Positions 33,005 to 45,472 of a DNA stretch of 64,000 bases are shown here, in pieces (the stretch's first letter is position 1; each line of letters opens with the position of its first letter). A model generated the notes under the pieces. It was not told the origin of the DNA. It made no database searches and saw only the letters and a list, made by a program, of their open reading frames with translations. This DNA is from Glycine soja (lineage: Eukaryota; Streptophyta; Magnoliopsida; Fabales; Fabaceae), in NCBI RefSeq assembly GCF_004193775.1, contig NC_041021.1:23094632-23158631 (forward strand), written 5' to 3'. A program made the translations under genes and the position numbers.

Positions 33005-35160
33005 GGGTGGTCGACAAAAGCAGGGCTTTTGCTCCTACGTATCCTCAATTTGTGATGAGCAACTCAGACCTACGTAGTTCTTGAACTGTGAGACTAAAAA
33101 TAGTCTCGGTGTTTTCTTCACCAAAATATGAACATGCTTTAGTAAAGAGACAAAACTTCCAACTGATCAGAGCAACATATGTTTTTTGGATAAAAAACAA
33201 TGTGTCTATCGGGGAAGGAGAGTATGCTGATGAAATTTTCTCATAACCGTAAATGAGATTTTGGATGTTAGCATTTCATTTCTAAAAGACCATTTAGAGG
33301 AAACACTGGGTCCAACAAAGATAGGAGAAAATCACTCAAAGTGTATCAATCTCACACAGGTAAGTGTTTTATCCTAATTCCGAACCATAGATATGTCATG
33401 ACTTGATTTTGCAAATCATTTCCTATCAAATCAAAGATTACATGCGTGATCATGGATCAATAGGACATATTTTGGGAATGGGTTCTTTAGGTGGGGAATT
33501 TGGCTTTGAGTGTTTTTGCCTTTTCCTTTTCTGTTTTTGTTTAGTGCGGGGCGAGAAAGTCGCTAGCGCACAGGATTTTGATTGGCAATCAAAGGGAGAG
33601 GGCCACTTTGGGTCGTGGTTTCCTTTCCTTTTTGTTTACTTGGTGACAATTCTGTATTGTTCAGATATTGTCTGGTCTGAAGACCTTTCTGCATATTTCT
33701 TCCAATTTTTTCCGATCCTTGATCGAGAATTTTCCTTTCTTTTTTTTTTTTTTTGCTTTCTCCCACTCTTCCATTGGGAATTTTCTTTCTGTTTTGTGTC
33801 TTCTCCCTTTCTTGGATTGGGAATTCTCTCTTCTTTTTTTGTGTCTTCTCCCTTTCATGGATTGGGAATTTTCCTTCTCTTTGTGTTTTCTTCTGAGGGT
33901 AAGGATTATGGTGGGTTAGGATTTTGGCTCAAGGCTTGTAGAACGGCTGGTCATGATACATGTCAGGATTTGGCCAGCGGTTCGGGGATAAAGGGGATGT
34001 CCCCACATTATTCCCATGATACACATGCAACAAATGATGATTAGGAAATTTTATGCAAACCTGGTCATGCATGCACCCATGTGGACACTCAAGCATCAAG
34101 TTTTTATGGTCATGTGACACTAGGGCTCAGGATTTATTTTCCCTATTTTAAGTCAACCCAGTGTTTCCAAAATACGTTCTTTTATCAATTTGTGCATTCA
34201 TTCGAGTCCATTTTGGGCGTCCGGGAAAATTTTCACAGCATTCACCCTTCAAGCGTATACACACATTTTCTTTCAAAAACCGGTTATGATCAGTGAATTT
34301 TTTTTTCAAAGAAAAGCTGGAAGTTATCCCTTTTCAAAATCATGTTGGCTTTTTAGCTAGACAATATTTTACTTTTCTGTTTTCTGTTGTTGTTTATTTT
34401 TCATGAGGTATTTTGCTACCTAAACATGTGTATATTTTTGTGAGGTATTTTTGCTACATACATGCATATCCAAGGTATCTTTCTACCTAAACATACATAT
34501 ATATGTTTTGTGAGATATTTTTGCTATATACATACACATCCAAGGTATCTTGCTACCTAAATATACACATATATATTTTGTGAAGTATTTTTGCTACATA
34601 CATGCATATTCAAGGTATCTTTCTACCTAAACATACATATATACATATATTTTTTTTTGTGAGGTATGACTACCTTCCGAGCTTGTGCTTGTTTTATTTA
34701 AATTCCTAGGATCATGAGCAACTAGGTGTGTCCTACTATTAAAACAAGCAGAGATTTAAAAGTTACTAGGTTGCCTCCTAGTAGCACTTCTTTAACGTCT
34801 TGAGCTGGACGCTTGATGGCTTGTCGGTCACGGACCTAGTACTTTGCTTACCTTTGGCTCTGAACTTGGTTGCCTATTGGTCGGCCATGGGTCGTAAGCA
34901 ACGCTCTAACCTTTTTGTGGATGACCTGAGGTGAACTCTAGAGGTGATGGCGGTGCGTCTGTTGCCCGCTGCTGGCCATCCCCAGGCTGCTGTGGTGTTT
35001 CGCCCTGCGCCTGCCTGGGGACGCAGTACTTCTTGATGAAAGCTCGATTAGTAGGGGGCATGATGCCCTTTCTGGAGGTGACAGGCACTCCGTAGAACTG
35101 ACAGAGACCCATAATTAAAGCTTGACAACTCCAAGACCCTGTTGGACTTCTTCGGGTCTT
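33005..35160 (-). mobile_element. Ogre-4 piece: LTR remnant, 3' UTR and late ORF end
   Basis: 33005-33085 matches the LTR interior of Ogre-2 (61190-61266), including GACCTACGTAGTTCTT. It is fused directly to 3' UTR sequence matching Ogre-2 (23440-24330 and 55679-56300), so the rest of the LTR and the polypurine tract have been deleted. At 34440-34640 short units containing AAGGTATCTTGCTACCTAAA recur about four times. It ends at 35160 where Athila-C has inserted in the late ORF. Confidence 0.65.
34906..35160 (-). pseudogene. Late accessory ORF fragment (PF20167-like)
   Basis: On the minus strand it reads ALIMGLCQFYGVPVTSRKGI and TNRAFIKKYCVPRQAQGETP. These match Ogre-1 (ALITGLCQSFGVPVAPSKVI, ITRAFIEKYCTQRQAQGDAP). 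The upstream part is cut off by the Athila-C LTR at 35161. Sense is that of the Ogre-4 element. Confidence 0.7.
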
Positions 35161-36333
35161 TGATCGAGGCCGTACCCGAATCAAATAAACATGAAAATGT
35201 AGTAACTAGGAAGTGATCCTAGGTCGTTTCCCAACGAGCAGTGACAAACCAAATGTTCATAATATACTTGTAGTAACAATAACGATTGGGGGGGGGGGTT
35301 GTTTGTTTTGTGATTAAAGAGCATAACAAGTAAACTAGAATACGAAACTACTAATATTAAAAACGGGTTGTTTCCTCTGATTCAGAAGCCATTCTCTTAT
35401 CCTGGGTTATGGAGAATTCGTCCCTAACAGTCAACCACTTAATCCAACCCTATTTCAATTTACTAAGCGAAAATCAACTTAGGGTTTTCAATACGTGATT
35501 AGGCACCACATACACCAGTTAGCCCTTCGTCCATTAAGCATGAACGCAAGTTAGGCTCAGAGGCAATTAATCGAACACGAAGCGTGCACTGATTAATATT
35601 CACAAATTTGGGATACTGGTGAAGGGAGAACTGCCAGGAAACCACATTACAAGCGAAACCTCAAAGAGAGTTGGGCTTCGTCCTCAAAAGGAAACAACAC
35701 CAGAAAATCTAGCCTTCCATGGATTCAAACAGAAAACGCAATTGAAACATGAAGCAGAAACGTAAATGACCAGAAACGTAAATGAATAGAAACGTAAACG
35801 AACAGAAATGTAAAATGGAACAGAAACGTAAATGAGAGTAGAAGAAGAAGCAAGAACGAAATTGTAATTAGAAGCAGAAAACGTAAAATTGCATTACGAA
35901 CTCAGAAGCATCAAAATAGAAAAACGAAAACCCTAAAACAAAGCTCTGAATAATGAATAGCATAACAGAATAGAATGCCTTGCACAAATCCCAAGGCAGC
36001 TATTTAAAAAGAGTCACTCAAAGTCACTGGGCCCTATTACAATACTCTGGCCCAAAACGAAATAAACACTGAACAACATAAAATAAAATTGCGAAATTTC
36101 CTAATTAGATATTAACTAAGGTAAGCTCTGCTTTATTTTCCCTCTTCAAGTCCACAACTAAAATCCGGATTAAGCCCAATGTTTCATTAATTCCAGAAAT
36201 TAGATTAAAAACATCAAATTAGCTAAATGAGCCCAAATAATAAAACTACCTAATTAATTGACAATTAAGACCAATCAATAATTAAAATGGTGCAAAAAGG
36301 GTTTAGAAAATAGAAGAAAATGATGGCACATCA
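35161..36333 (-). mobile_element. Athila-C 3' LTR
   Basis: Plus-strand ends are TGATCGAGG and GGCACATCA, about 1.17 kb. The right end abuts the reverse polypurine tract, AACCCCCCCCCCCCCATACTT. It contains an 11-base G run at 35288-35298 and repeated AACGTAAATGA-type motifs at 35755-35850. Boundaries are inferred from TG/CA ends and the neighbouring tract. Confidence 0.65.
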
Positions 36334-37852
36334 AACCCCCCCCCCCCATACTTAGCCTTTTGCACTCCTGGGCAAAATGAAACAAAGAACAAAATCCAAG
36401 GATATCAAAGAGAGACAAACAAACACATTCATATATTTCTCAATGAACATCAAGGAATGAAAGGAATGGGTAACATCTAACATAAGGAAATCCAAAAAGT
36501 CAAGACATTCATGAAAATCATCCAAGCAACCCAATCATGGCAAAATAGTTAATCAGCTCAAGAATGAAAAGTGATAAAGCCTCACAAGATATACACTCTA
36601 TCTCTCAAGTGTCTAGGCTACTATTTACCCTCAAAGCACCCATGAAAGCAAACACCACATAGACTTGGCAAGATTCTAAAATTGACAATCAACCCACAAA
36701 CACAAGCATATGAGGATCAAAAGGTCTTTTAAGGTTGTAATGGGGCCAAGGACACGGTATGGAGAAATATGGAATAAGTGGCTAAATCCCAAAGGAATAG
36801 AGGAGCAAAGGGGAATAAGTGCATATTAAGAAAAAAAATAAGAAAATAAAAAGAAGTAAAGATAAAAATTAAACATGAAGAGTAGAACCAAGAGTTTCAT
36901 CATTCTTGTGCCATTTAAGATCTTATTCACTCAACTTTATTGCTTTTCTTTTTCTTTTTTCGAATATTTTTTATTTTTTATTCTATAGCCTTTGAGAAAC
37001 AACATTTCATTCAGCATGTCAAACATTTAACCAATATACAATGTACATCAAGTATGGCCCAAAATACATCATGAAGCATAGCCAACAAAATAAGTTGTCC
37101 AATGAAACAAAAACCCCCCACACTTATTCCCAAAACAATTCCAAAGCTCCAAAATTCCTTAAGGATATGGTGATATCATGGTTTTTCACTTAAGGCTTGT
37201 AGTGAGCTTCAAAACAAGGAAAGGGAAACAAGGCTCAAAAGGGCTATCAAAGGAATTAATTCAAGGTAAGTCCATTTGGCTAGAAGCTTATAAGAACAAA
37301 ATTGCCTCAATCATTTCCAAATATGCATGTGAATTAGGACGCATCAACAAGAATCAAGCCAAGGCTATTGTGCAAGCAATCAATGGGGCAAAACACATCA
37401 AATGATTATGATGATGGATGGCTCAAATTCTCACAAAGGTAAACTCATCACTTTCAAATTGAGCTTTCAAAACTATCATGACATGTAGAGAAGAATCAAG
37501 GATTTCAAGTCACAAAATGTCAAGAACTTTTATTTTCAAAACAATTACCCATTTCTTGAACATATCCTATAATTCAAAGAAAAACATGCAAATTCGTACG
37601 TGCACACAAAATTGACCCAAAATATTAAACTGAAAATCCGACGAAACTAACAACATTAACAAATTAACACAACTAACAAATTAACAAAACCAACAAAACT
37701 AGCAAAACCAAAGAACACTCCCCCCATACTTAAACAACACATTGTCCTCAATGTAGCACAATTAAAAGATTAAAAACAATTAAATCATCAAAGAGAATCG
37801 GACAAGTGTAATAAAAGCAAAGAAGGAGATAGGAAAAGAAAAACTCCCTAAG
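36334..37852 (-). other. Athila-C region between pol and 3' LTR
   Basis: No ORF longer than 75 codons. Reverse polypurine tracts at 36334-36352 and, near pol, at about 37717-37733 (CACTCCCCCCATACTTA). The latter is followed by the reverse of GAGGACAATGT, which typically follows Athila pol. A late ORF is not recognisable here. Confidence 0.6.
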
Positions 37853-39855
37853 TCATGGTGGAGGAAGAGTAGGGTGGAGTAAGGAAGTCTCTTCCACCAC
37901 TACGTCCACTAAAGAAGGGTTCGTGAGGAATGGCTTAAGTCGATGTCCGTTGACCTTGAAGCTCTTGTTTGTGGAGTTGCTTTTGATCTCAACTGTACCA
38001 TAAGGAAAAACATTAGTAACAACAAAAGGACCAATCGACTTAGACCTCAACTTACCACTCATGAGTCCAAGCCTAGAATTATACAATAACACTTTTTGCC
38101 CAACCACGAAGTCTTTTTTAACTATCATACTATCATGGAACTTCTTGGTCTTTTCTTTGTAGAACTTGGCATTCTCGTAGGCTTCTAGGCGGATTTCATC
38201 TAACTCACTCAGTTGCAACTTCCTTTCTTCGCCAGCTTGATCCATAGAGAAGTTGCAAGTTTTCACTGCCCAGTATGCTTTGTGCTCAATTTCCACTGGA
38301 AGATGACATGCCTTTCCAAAGACAACCCGATAAGGAGACATTCCTATGTGTGCTTTGTAGGCAGTCCGATGTGCCCAGAGAGCATCATCAAGCCTGGTAC
38401 TCCAATCTTTCCTGCTTGGCTGCACAATCTTCTCTAGAATTCTCTTGATTTCCCTATTAGAAATTTATGCCTGTCCATTAGTCTGGGGGTGGTATGGTGT
38501 GGATACCCTGTGTACCACCCCGTACTTTTTAAGCAGGGCATGCATTGTCCTGTTGCAAAAATGGGTTCCTTGATCACTAACAATTGCTTTAGGTACTCCA
38601 AACCTGCAAAACAGATTAGACCTGACAAAGTCCGCGACAACTTTAGCATCATTAGTTCTAGTGGGCTTGGCTTCCACCCATTTTGAAACATAGTCAACTG
38701 CAAGGAGAATGTAAACATAACCAAAAGAGACAGGAAAAGGACCCATGAAATCTATACCCCAGACATCAAACACCTCACAGAATAGCATAGGTTGCTGAGG
38801 CATTTGTTGTCGCCATGTAAGTGTATTTCCTGCTCTCTGACACTGCTCACAAGTGCTGCAGATCTTCCACGCATCTTTAAAGATGGTGGGCCAATAAAAA
38901 CCACAATCAAGCACTTTGCGAGCTGTCCTTTGAACACCCAGATGACCTCCCGGTGCGGAAGAATGACAGAACTGCAGGACTGAGTCAGTCTCATGATTTG
39001 GAATGCACCGTCTAATGACCTGATCACTGCACAATTTCCACAAGTAGGGGTCATCCCAAATAAAATGCTTAGCATCACTTTTAATTTTATCTTTTTGGGC
39101 CTTAGATGCTAAGGGAGGAAAAACAGAGGCAACTAAATAATTGACAATGTTAGCAAACCAGGGAGTAGAAAGAGAGTCAGAAATACTATACAATATATAC
39201 AAATGATCATCCGGGAAATCATCCCGAATAGGTGAATCTGCATCAGAGACACGTTCGATCCGACTCAAATGATCAGCAACTAGATTTTGTGCTCCGCTCC
39301 TATCACGGATCTCCAAGTCAAAACTCTTGGAGCCAGAGCATAGCCTAGGCTTAGAATCAACCTTCTTCAACAAGTACTTTAGAGCTGCATGGTTAGTATA
39401 AACAATAATGCGAGTACCAAGCAAATAAGATCGAAATTTTTCAAGAGCAAAAACTATGGCTAGAAGCTCTTTCTCAGTAGTAGTATAATTTGCTTGGGCA
39501 GCATCTAAAATCCTAGAAGCATAATATATCACCCTGGGCAATTTATCAATTTTCTGAGCAAGGACAGCCCCCAATGCATAATTTGATGCATCACACATAA
39601 GCTCAAAAGGGGTTGTCCAATCGGGTGCCTGGATGATGGGGGTGGTAGTCAACGCTCTTTTGAGGCAATCAAAAGCCTCTTTGCATCTGTCATTAAAGTC
39701 AAACTCCACCTCCTTTTGCAACAAGTTGGACAGTGGAAGGGCTGCTTTGCTAAAATCCCTTATAAAGCGCCTGTAGAATCCTGCATGACCAAGAAAAGAT
39801 CACACCTCTCGCACACAAGAAGGGTAAGGCAATTGTGAAATAACATAAATTTTTG
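37853..39855 (-). pseudogene. pol: Athila-C RNase H and integrase
   Basis: On the minus strand: the RT connection (FYRRFIRDFSKAALPLSNLL), RNase H (ELMCDASNYALGAVLAQ, YTTTEKELLAIVFALEKFR, VYTNHAALKYLLKK) and integrase. The integrase has the HHCC zinc domain (HLGVQRTARKVLDCGFYWPT, CEQCQRAG) and a core with D in VDYVSKWVEAKPT and D in IVSDQGTHFCN. A TAA at 38465-38467 falls exactly where the catalytic Glu after NGQA is expected. The same frame continues to 37853 with [40 protein letters not shown] and a C-terminal [14 protein letters not shown] block, as in other Athila integrases. Confidence 0.9.
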
Positions 39856-40746
39856 CAGGACTTCAATACCCTTATTGGAAATAATGTGGCCTAAAACTAT
39901 ACCTTGCTCAACCATAAAATGACATTTTTCAAATTTTAGAACAAGGTTAGTTTCAATGCATCTATTCAAAACTTTTTCCAAACTATTCAAACAACCATCA
40001 AAAGAGGATCCATATACAGTGAAATCATCCATAAACACCTCTATGCAATTTTCTAAAAAATCACTGAAAATACTAATCATGCACCGCTGGAAGGTACCAG
40101 GGGCATTGCACAGGCCGAAAGGCATCCTCCTATAAGCAAAAGTGCCGAAGGGGCAGGTGAATGTGGTCTTTTCCTGATCCTCAGGAGCAATAGTAATTTG
40201 CATATAACCAGAAAAACCATCAAGGAAACAGTAGTGGGATTTACCTGCCAGGCGTTCAAGCATCTGGTCAATGAATGGCAGGGGAAAATGGTCCTTTTTG
40301 GGAACCTGGTTCAGCCTCCTATAGTCAATGCAGACTCTCCAACTGTTCTGCACCCGAGTAGGAATCAGCTCCTCCTTCTCATTTCTGATCACTGTGAGGC
40401 CAGTCTTCTTCGGGACTACCTGGACGGGACTCACCCATTGGCTATCGGAGATAGGATAAATGATTCCAGCTTGCAAAAGCTTGGTTATCTCCTTCTTCAC
40501 TACATCAAGAATCACCGGGTTGAGTCTTCTCTATGGTTGTCTTACCGGTTTAGCTCCATCCTCTAAATTTATTCGATGCATACATGTGGATGGGCTAATA
40601 CCAGGAATGTCCGCCAGGGTCCAGCCTATAGCCTTCTTATGCTTCTTGAGAACTCACAACAACTTCTCCTCTTGCTCATCAGCAAGGGAGGCAGATATAA
40701 TCACTGGAAAACTCTTGCTATCATCCAAAACTACGATTGTTTACCA
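39856..40746 (-). pseudogene. pol: Athila-C reverse transcriptase
   Basis: On the minus strand: VRQP, a TAG near 40531, then VVKKEITKLLQAGIIYPISD, WRVCIDYRRLNQVPKKDHFP, YCFLDGFSGYMQITIAPEDQ, RMPFGLCNAPGTFQRCM, the catalytic CIEVFMDDFTVYG and GIVLGHIISNKGIEV. FMDDF is the usual Athila form of the polymerase motif. The frame shifts just after GIEV (about 39857) through a small deletion and the downstream frame takes over. The RT fold is otherwise well kept. Protease sequence upstream of 40570 is short and broken. Confidence 0.9.
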
Positions 40747-41446
40747 CAGTTTTCGGAGTTCAATATTCACTTAGGATCAACATTTCAGCCAGCAATTCAA
40801 TCACCAAAACTCAAATTCACAATAGACACAATCATAAAGAAACCTAAAAGTTCAAGAAAAGGTTCACAATCAAAGACTCTCTAAGAATTTTGCATGAACA
40901 TGTTAAGGACTAATTAACATGAAAGATTTGACTCAAATCAAATAATAGGCTAAAAGAACTTCATACACTCATGAACAAATGAGTTAGACAAAGAAACAAG
41001 AAAATAAAATTCAGCACAACATAAGAAATCTTATGTGACAAGTTTCATGACTAGACATGACTTCTATGACAAAACTACAATAGGTGAACAAGTCACTCTA
41101 GATTTATGAGGTTTTCTTCTACTTTAATATTTTTGTAAGAATTTTATGGTTTAGGTTTCAGCCACAAAAAATAACAAGACAAAACTCAAAGGAACCTAAA
41201 CTCAACACAATTCATGGTTCAAGAACAAGAACAAGAAATTTGAACCATAGAAAATCAAATCTAACTTCTATAGCAAGTTTAATCGGTGGAAACTCTAAAG
41301 AATCATGTTAACAACATTTAGAACAAGACATGTGAGGAGATACATGGAGAAAAATGAAGAAACAACAATGGAAGAGAAGGTAAAGAAAAAAAATTAATGG
41401 AGGTTTAAGGAGCACCTACTTGAAGCTCTTGTGCTCTGATACCACT
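40747..41446 (-). other. Leader and primer site of an orphan LTR element
   Basis: AT-rich, no ORF. The reverse complement at 41433-41444 is TGGTATCAGAGC, the primer site for initiator tRNA-Met, two bases from the LTR at 41447. The element therefore ran leftwards, but its body is lost at 40746/40747, where Athila-C pol begins. Confidence 0.65.
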
Positions 41447-42343
41447 TGATGGAAGCTTGCTTGTGGAGCTTCTATGGAGGCTGGATCTTTGAGCTTCAAT
41501 GAGGTCCTTCAATGGTGATTTTTCAACATGGAGATGCAGCGGAAGGCAAAGGAGAAGAGGATAGGGGAGGCACCATCCACTAGGGAATAAGCCAAGGAAG
41601 AAGGAGCTTCACCACCAAGAATTGCCTTGGATAAGAAGCTTGAAGAGGATGCTTTAATGGAGGAAAAGAAAGAGAGAAGGGGGGAGCACGAAATTGAAGG
41701 AATAAAAGAAGGAAAGAAGTGGAACTTTGAAGTGTATCTCATAAGACTTTCATTCATCAAAGTTACAACAAGTGTTACACATGCTTCTATTTATAGACTA
41801 GGTAGCTTCCTTGAGAAGCTTTCTTGAGAAAACTTCCTTGAGAAGCTTCTTTGAGAAAACTTCCTTGAGAAGCTAGAGCTTAGCTACACACACCCCTCTC
41901 ATAACTAAGCTCACCTCCTTGAGAAGCTTCCTTAAGAAGATTCCTAAAGAAGCTAGAGCTTAGCTACACATACCTCTCTAATAGCTAAGCTCACCTCCTT
42001 GAGATGAGAAGCTAGAGCTTAGCCACACACCCCCTATAATAGCTAAGCTCACCCCCATGACAAAAAACATGAAAATAACAAAAAAAGTCCTTATTACAAA
42101 GACAACTCAAAATGCCCCGAAATACAAGGCTAAAACCCTATACTACTAGAATGGCCAAAATACAAGGCCTAGACGAAGGAAAAACCTATTCTAATATTTA
42201 CAAAGATAAGCGGGCTCATACTTAGCCCATGGGCTCGAAATCTACCCTAAGGCTCATGAGAACCCTAGGGCCTTTCCTTGGATCTCTAGCCCAATCTACT
42301 TGGAGTCTTCTAGCCAATGCCCTTGCGGGGTAGGATTGCATCA
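41447..42343 (-). mobile_element. Orphan 5' LTR, TGATGGAAGC...GATTGCATCA
   Basis: 0.9-kb LTR with inverted TGATG/CATCA ends, next to an initiator-Met primer site. At 41800-42055 it holds about three imperfect units of the AAGCTAGAGCTTAGCTACAC type, each with a short hairpin. The right end borders the 24-bp array and the first bases there are GGACG, a possible target duplication whose partner is not visible. I cannot assign copia or gypsy without the body. Confidence 0.7.
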
Positions 42344-45300
42344 GGACGTCCAGTCCTCTGAAGGCGACGATGTGTAGTCCTCTAAATGGGAGGGCGTGTA
42401 GCCGTCTGAAGGCGGGGACATGCAGTCCAATGAAGACGAGGACTTGAAACCATCTGAAGGCTAGGACGTGTAGTTCTATGAAGGCGACAATGTGCAGTCC
42501 TCTAAAGGGGAGGACCCACAGTCCTCTGAAGGCGAGGACATGCAGCCCACCGATGGCGAGGACATGCAGCCCTCTGAATGTGACGATATGTAGTCCTCTT
42601 AGGCTACAACGTGTAGCCCTCTCAAGGAGAGAACGTTCATTCCTCTGAAGGAGACAATGTGTAGTCGTCTAATGGCGAGGGCATGTAGTTCACTGAAGGC
42701 GAGGACGTGTAGTCCTCTGAAGGCGAGGACGTGCAGTCATCTGAAGGCAAGGACGTGCAGTCCTCTGACAGCGAGGACGTGCAGTCCTCTACAGGCGAGG
42801 ACGTGAAGCACTCTAAATGCGAGGACATGCAATCCTTTGAAGGCAAGGACATGCAGTCCTCTGAAGGCAAGGGCGTGCAACCCTCTGAAGGCGTGGACGT
42901 GTAGCCCTCTTAAGGCGAGGACGTGTAGTCCTCGAAAGGCAAGGATGTATATTCCTCTAAAGGCGAGGGTGTGTAGCACTCTGAATGTGAGGATCTACAG
43001 TCCTCTAAAAGCAAAGTCATGTAGTCATCTATAGGTGAGGATGTCTAGTCCTCTGGAGGCGAGGATGTGTAGCCCTCTGAAGGCGAGGACATCCAATCCT
43101 CTGAAGGCAACGACGTGTAGTCCTCTGAAGGCGAGCGTGTGTACCCCTTTGACGGCGGGGACATGCAGTCCTCTGAAGGCGAGGACGTGAAGCCTTTTGA
43201 AGGCGAGGACAAGCAGCCCCCTGATGGCGAGGACGTGCAGCCCTTTGACTTTGAGGACATGCAGTCTTCTGAGGCTAGGACGTATAACACTCTAAAGGCG
43301 AGAACATTCAGTCCTCTGAAGGAGACGACGTGTAGTCCTCTAAAGGCGAGGACTTGTAGCCCACCGAAGGCCAGGACGTGCAGTCCTCTGAAGGCGAGGA
43401 CGTTAAGTCTTCTGACGGCGAGGACGTGCAGTCCTCTGAAGGCGAGGGTGTGCAGCCCTGTGAAGGCAAGGACGTGTAACCCTCTAAAGGTGAGGACGTG
43501 TAGTCCTTGGAATATGAGTACGTGTAGTCCTTTGATGACGAGGACGTGTAGCCTTCTGAAGGTGAGGACGTTCAATCCTCAGATGGCTAGGACGTGGAGA
43601 TCCTCTGAAGGTGAGGACGTGCAGTCCTCCGAAGGCGAGGATGTGTAGCCCTCTAAAGGCGAGGACATCCAGTCCTCTGAAGGGGAGGACGTGCAGACCT
43701 TTGAAGGCGAGGTTGTGCAGTCCTCTAAAGGTGGGGACGTGCAGTCCTTTGAAGGCGAGGACGTGCAATCCTCTGATGGCGAGGACGTGCAGTCCTCTGA
43801 AGGCGACGACGTGTAGCCCTCTGAAGGCAAGGATGTGTTGCCCATTGAAGGCGGGGACATGCAGTCCTTTGAAGGCGAGTACGTGAAGCCTTCTGAAGGC
43901 GAGGACGTGCAGCTCTCTGAAGGCGAGAATGTGCAGTCCTCTAAAGGGGAGGACCTACAGTCCTCTGAAGGCGAGGACATGCATCCCACTTATGGTGAGG
44001 ACGTGCAGCCCTCTGAATGTGAGGACATGCGGTCCTTTGAGTCTAGGACGTGTATCCCTCTGATGGTGAGAACGTTCATTCCTCTGAAGGAGACGCGTGT
44101 AGTCCTCTGAAGGCGAGGATGTGAAGTCTTCAGAAAACTAGGAGCTGCAGCCCTCCTAAGGCGAGGAGGTGCAGTGCTCTAAAGGCGATGACGTGTAGTC
44201 CTATGAAGGAGAAGATATGTAGCCCTCTAAAGAGGATTACATGTTGTCCTCTGAAGGCGAGGGCGTGAAGTCCTCTGAAGGCGAGGACGTGTAGTCCTCT
44301 GATGGCAAGGACGCGTTGTCCTCTGAAAGCAAGGACGTGTAGTCCTCTGAAGGCGAGGGTGTATAGCCCTCCGAAGGAAAGGACGTGTAGCCCTCTGAAT
44401 CCAAGGACGTGTAGTCCTTTGAATGCGAGGACGTCTAGTCCTCTGTTGACGAGGGCGTGTAGCCCTCTGAAGGTGTGGACGTTCAATCCTCTGATGGCGA
44501 GGACGTGGAGTCCTCTGAAGGTGAGGACGTTCAATCCTCTGATGGCGAGGACTTGGAGTCCTCTTAAGGTGAGAACATGCAGTCCTCTGAAGGCGAGGAT
44601 GTGTAGCCCTCTAAAGGCGAGGACGTCCAGTCCTCCGAAGGCGAGGACCTACAATCCTCTGAAGGTGAGGATGTGCAGTCCTCTGTAGGCGAGGATGTGC
44701 AGTATTTTGAAGGCGAGGACGTGCAGTGCTCTGAAGGCGAGGATGTGTAGCCCTCTAAAGGGGAGAACGTGCAGTCCTCTGAAGGCGAGGGCGTGTAGCC
44801 CTCTGAAGGTGAGGACGTTCAATCCTCTGATGGCGAGGACGTGGAGTCCTCTGAAGGTGAGGACGTGGAGTCCTCTGAAGGCGAGGATGTGTAGCCCTCT
44901 AAAGGCAAGGACGTCCAGTCCTCTGAAGGCGAGGACCTACAGTCCTCTGAAGGTGAGGACGTGCAATCCTCTGAAGGTGAGGATGTGCAGTATTTTGAAG
45001 GCAAGGACGTGTGATGCTCTGAAGGCAAGGACGTGTAGTCCTCTGAAGGCGAGGGCGTGTAGCCCTCTGAAGGGGAGGACTTGCAGTCCTCTGAAGGGGA
45101 GGACCTGAAGCCCTCTAAAGGCGAGGACATGCAGTCCTCTGAAGGCGAGGATGTGCACTCCTCTGAAAGTGAGGACGTGCTGTCCTCTAAAGGCTAGGAC
45201 GTGTAGCAGTCTGAAGTCGAGGATGTGCAGGCCTCTGAAGGCGAGGACATGCTGTCCTCTGAAGGTGAGGGCGTGCAGCCCTCTGAAGGCGAGGATGTGC

Positions 45301-45472
45301 AGTCCTCTGAAGGTAAGGACGTGCAGCTCTGTTTGCGAGGGCGTGTATCCCTCTGATGGCGAGGACTTGTAGCCCTCTGAAGGCGAGGACTTGTAGCCCT
45401 CTGAAGGCAAGGACATGCAGTCCTCTAAAGGCGAGGACGTGTAGTCCTCTAAAGGCGAGGCCGCGTGGTAAG
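42344..45472. repeat. 24-bp minisatellite, about 130 copies
   Basis: The unit is GTGCAGTCCTCTGAAGGCGA plus GGAC, repeated in register for 3.13 kb with point variants. Eight codons per unit keep many reading frames open on both strands (plus: DVQSSEGE or CSPLKART; minus: HVLAFRGL or TSSPSEDC). None has a convincing gene start, and all run the same repeat, so they are not annotated as genes. A 12-unit (288-bp) higher-order block starting GTTCAATCCT is present at about 44529 and again at about 44818, with a related copy near 43570. The array abuts an Ogre gag fragment on the right and an orphan LTR on the left. Confidence 0.95.

Larger units (their letters stand above)
35161..40746 (-). mobile_element. 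Athila-C, 3' half of a minus-strand Athila element
   Basis: LTR at 35161-36333, polypurine tract, 1.5 kb noncoding, then integrase, RNase H and RT in reverse order. The 5' part (gag, most of protease, 5' LTR) is missing; near 40747 the sequence changes to the leader of another element. It interrupts the late ORF of Ogre-4. Confidence 0.78.

Noticed and set aside
37178..37405. 75-residue plus-strand frame in Athila-C
   Set aside because: It is antisense to the element, lacks a recognisable domain and lies in AT-rich noncoding sequence.
41433..41444. tRNA-Met gene
   Set aside because: Only the 12 bases complementary to the tRNA 3' end are present; there is no cloverleaf, so it is a primer binding site.
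43045..44688. Several 90-176-residue repeat proteins on both strands
   Set aside because: All are read-through of the 24-bp array; frames overlap on both strands and no start or flanking conserved sequence supports a gene.
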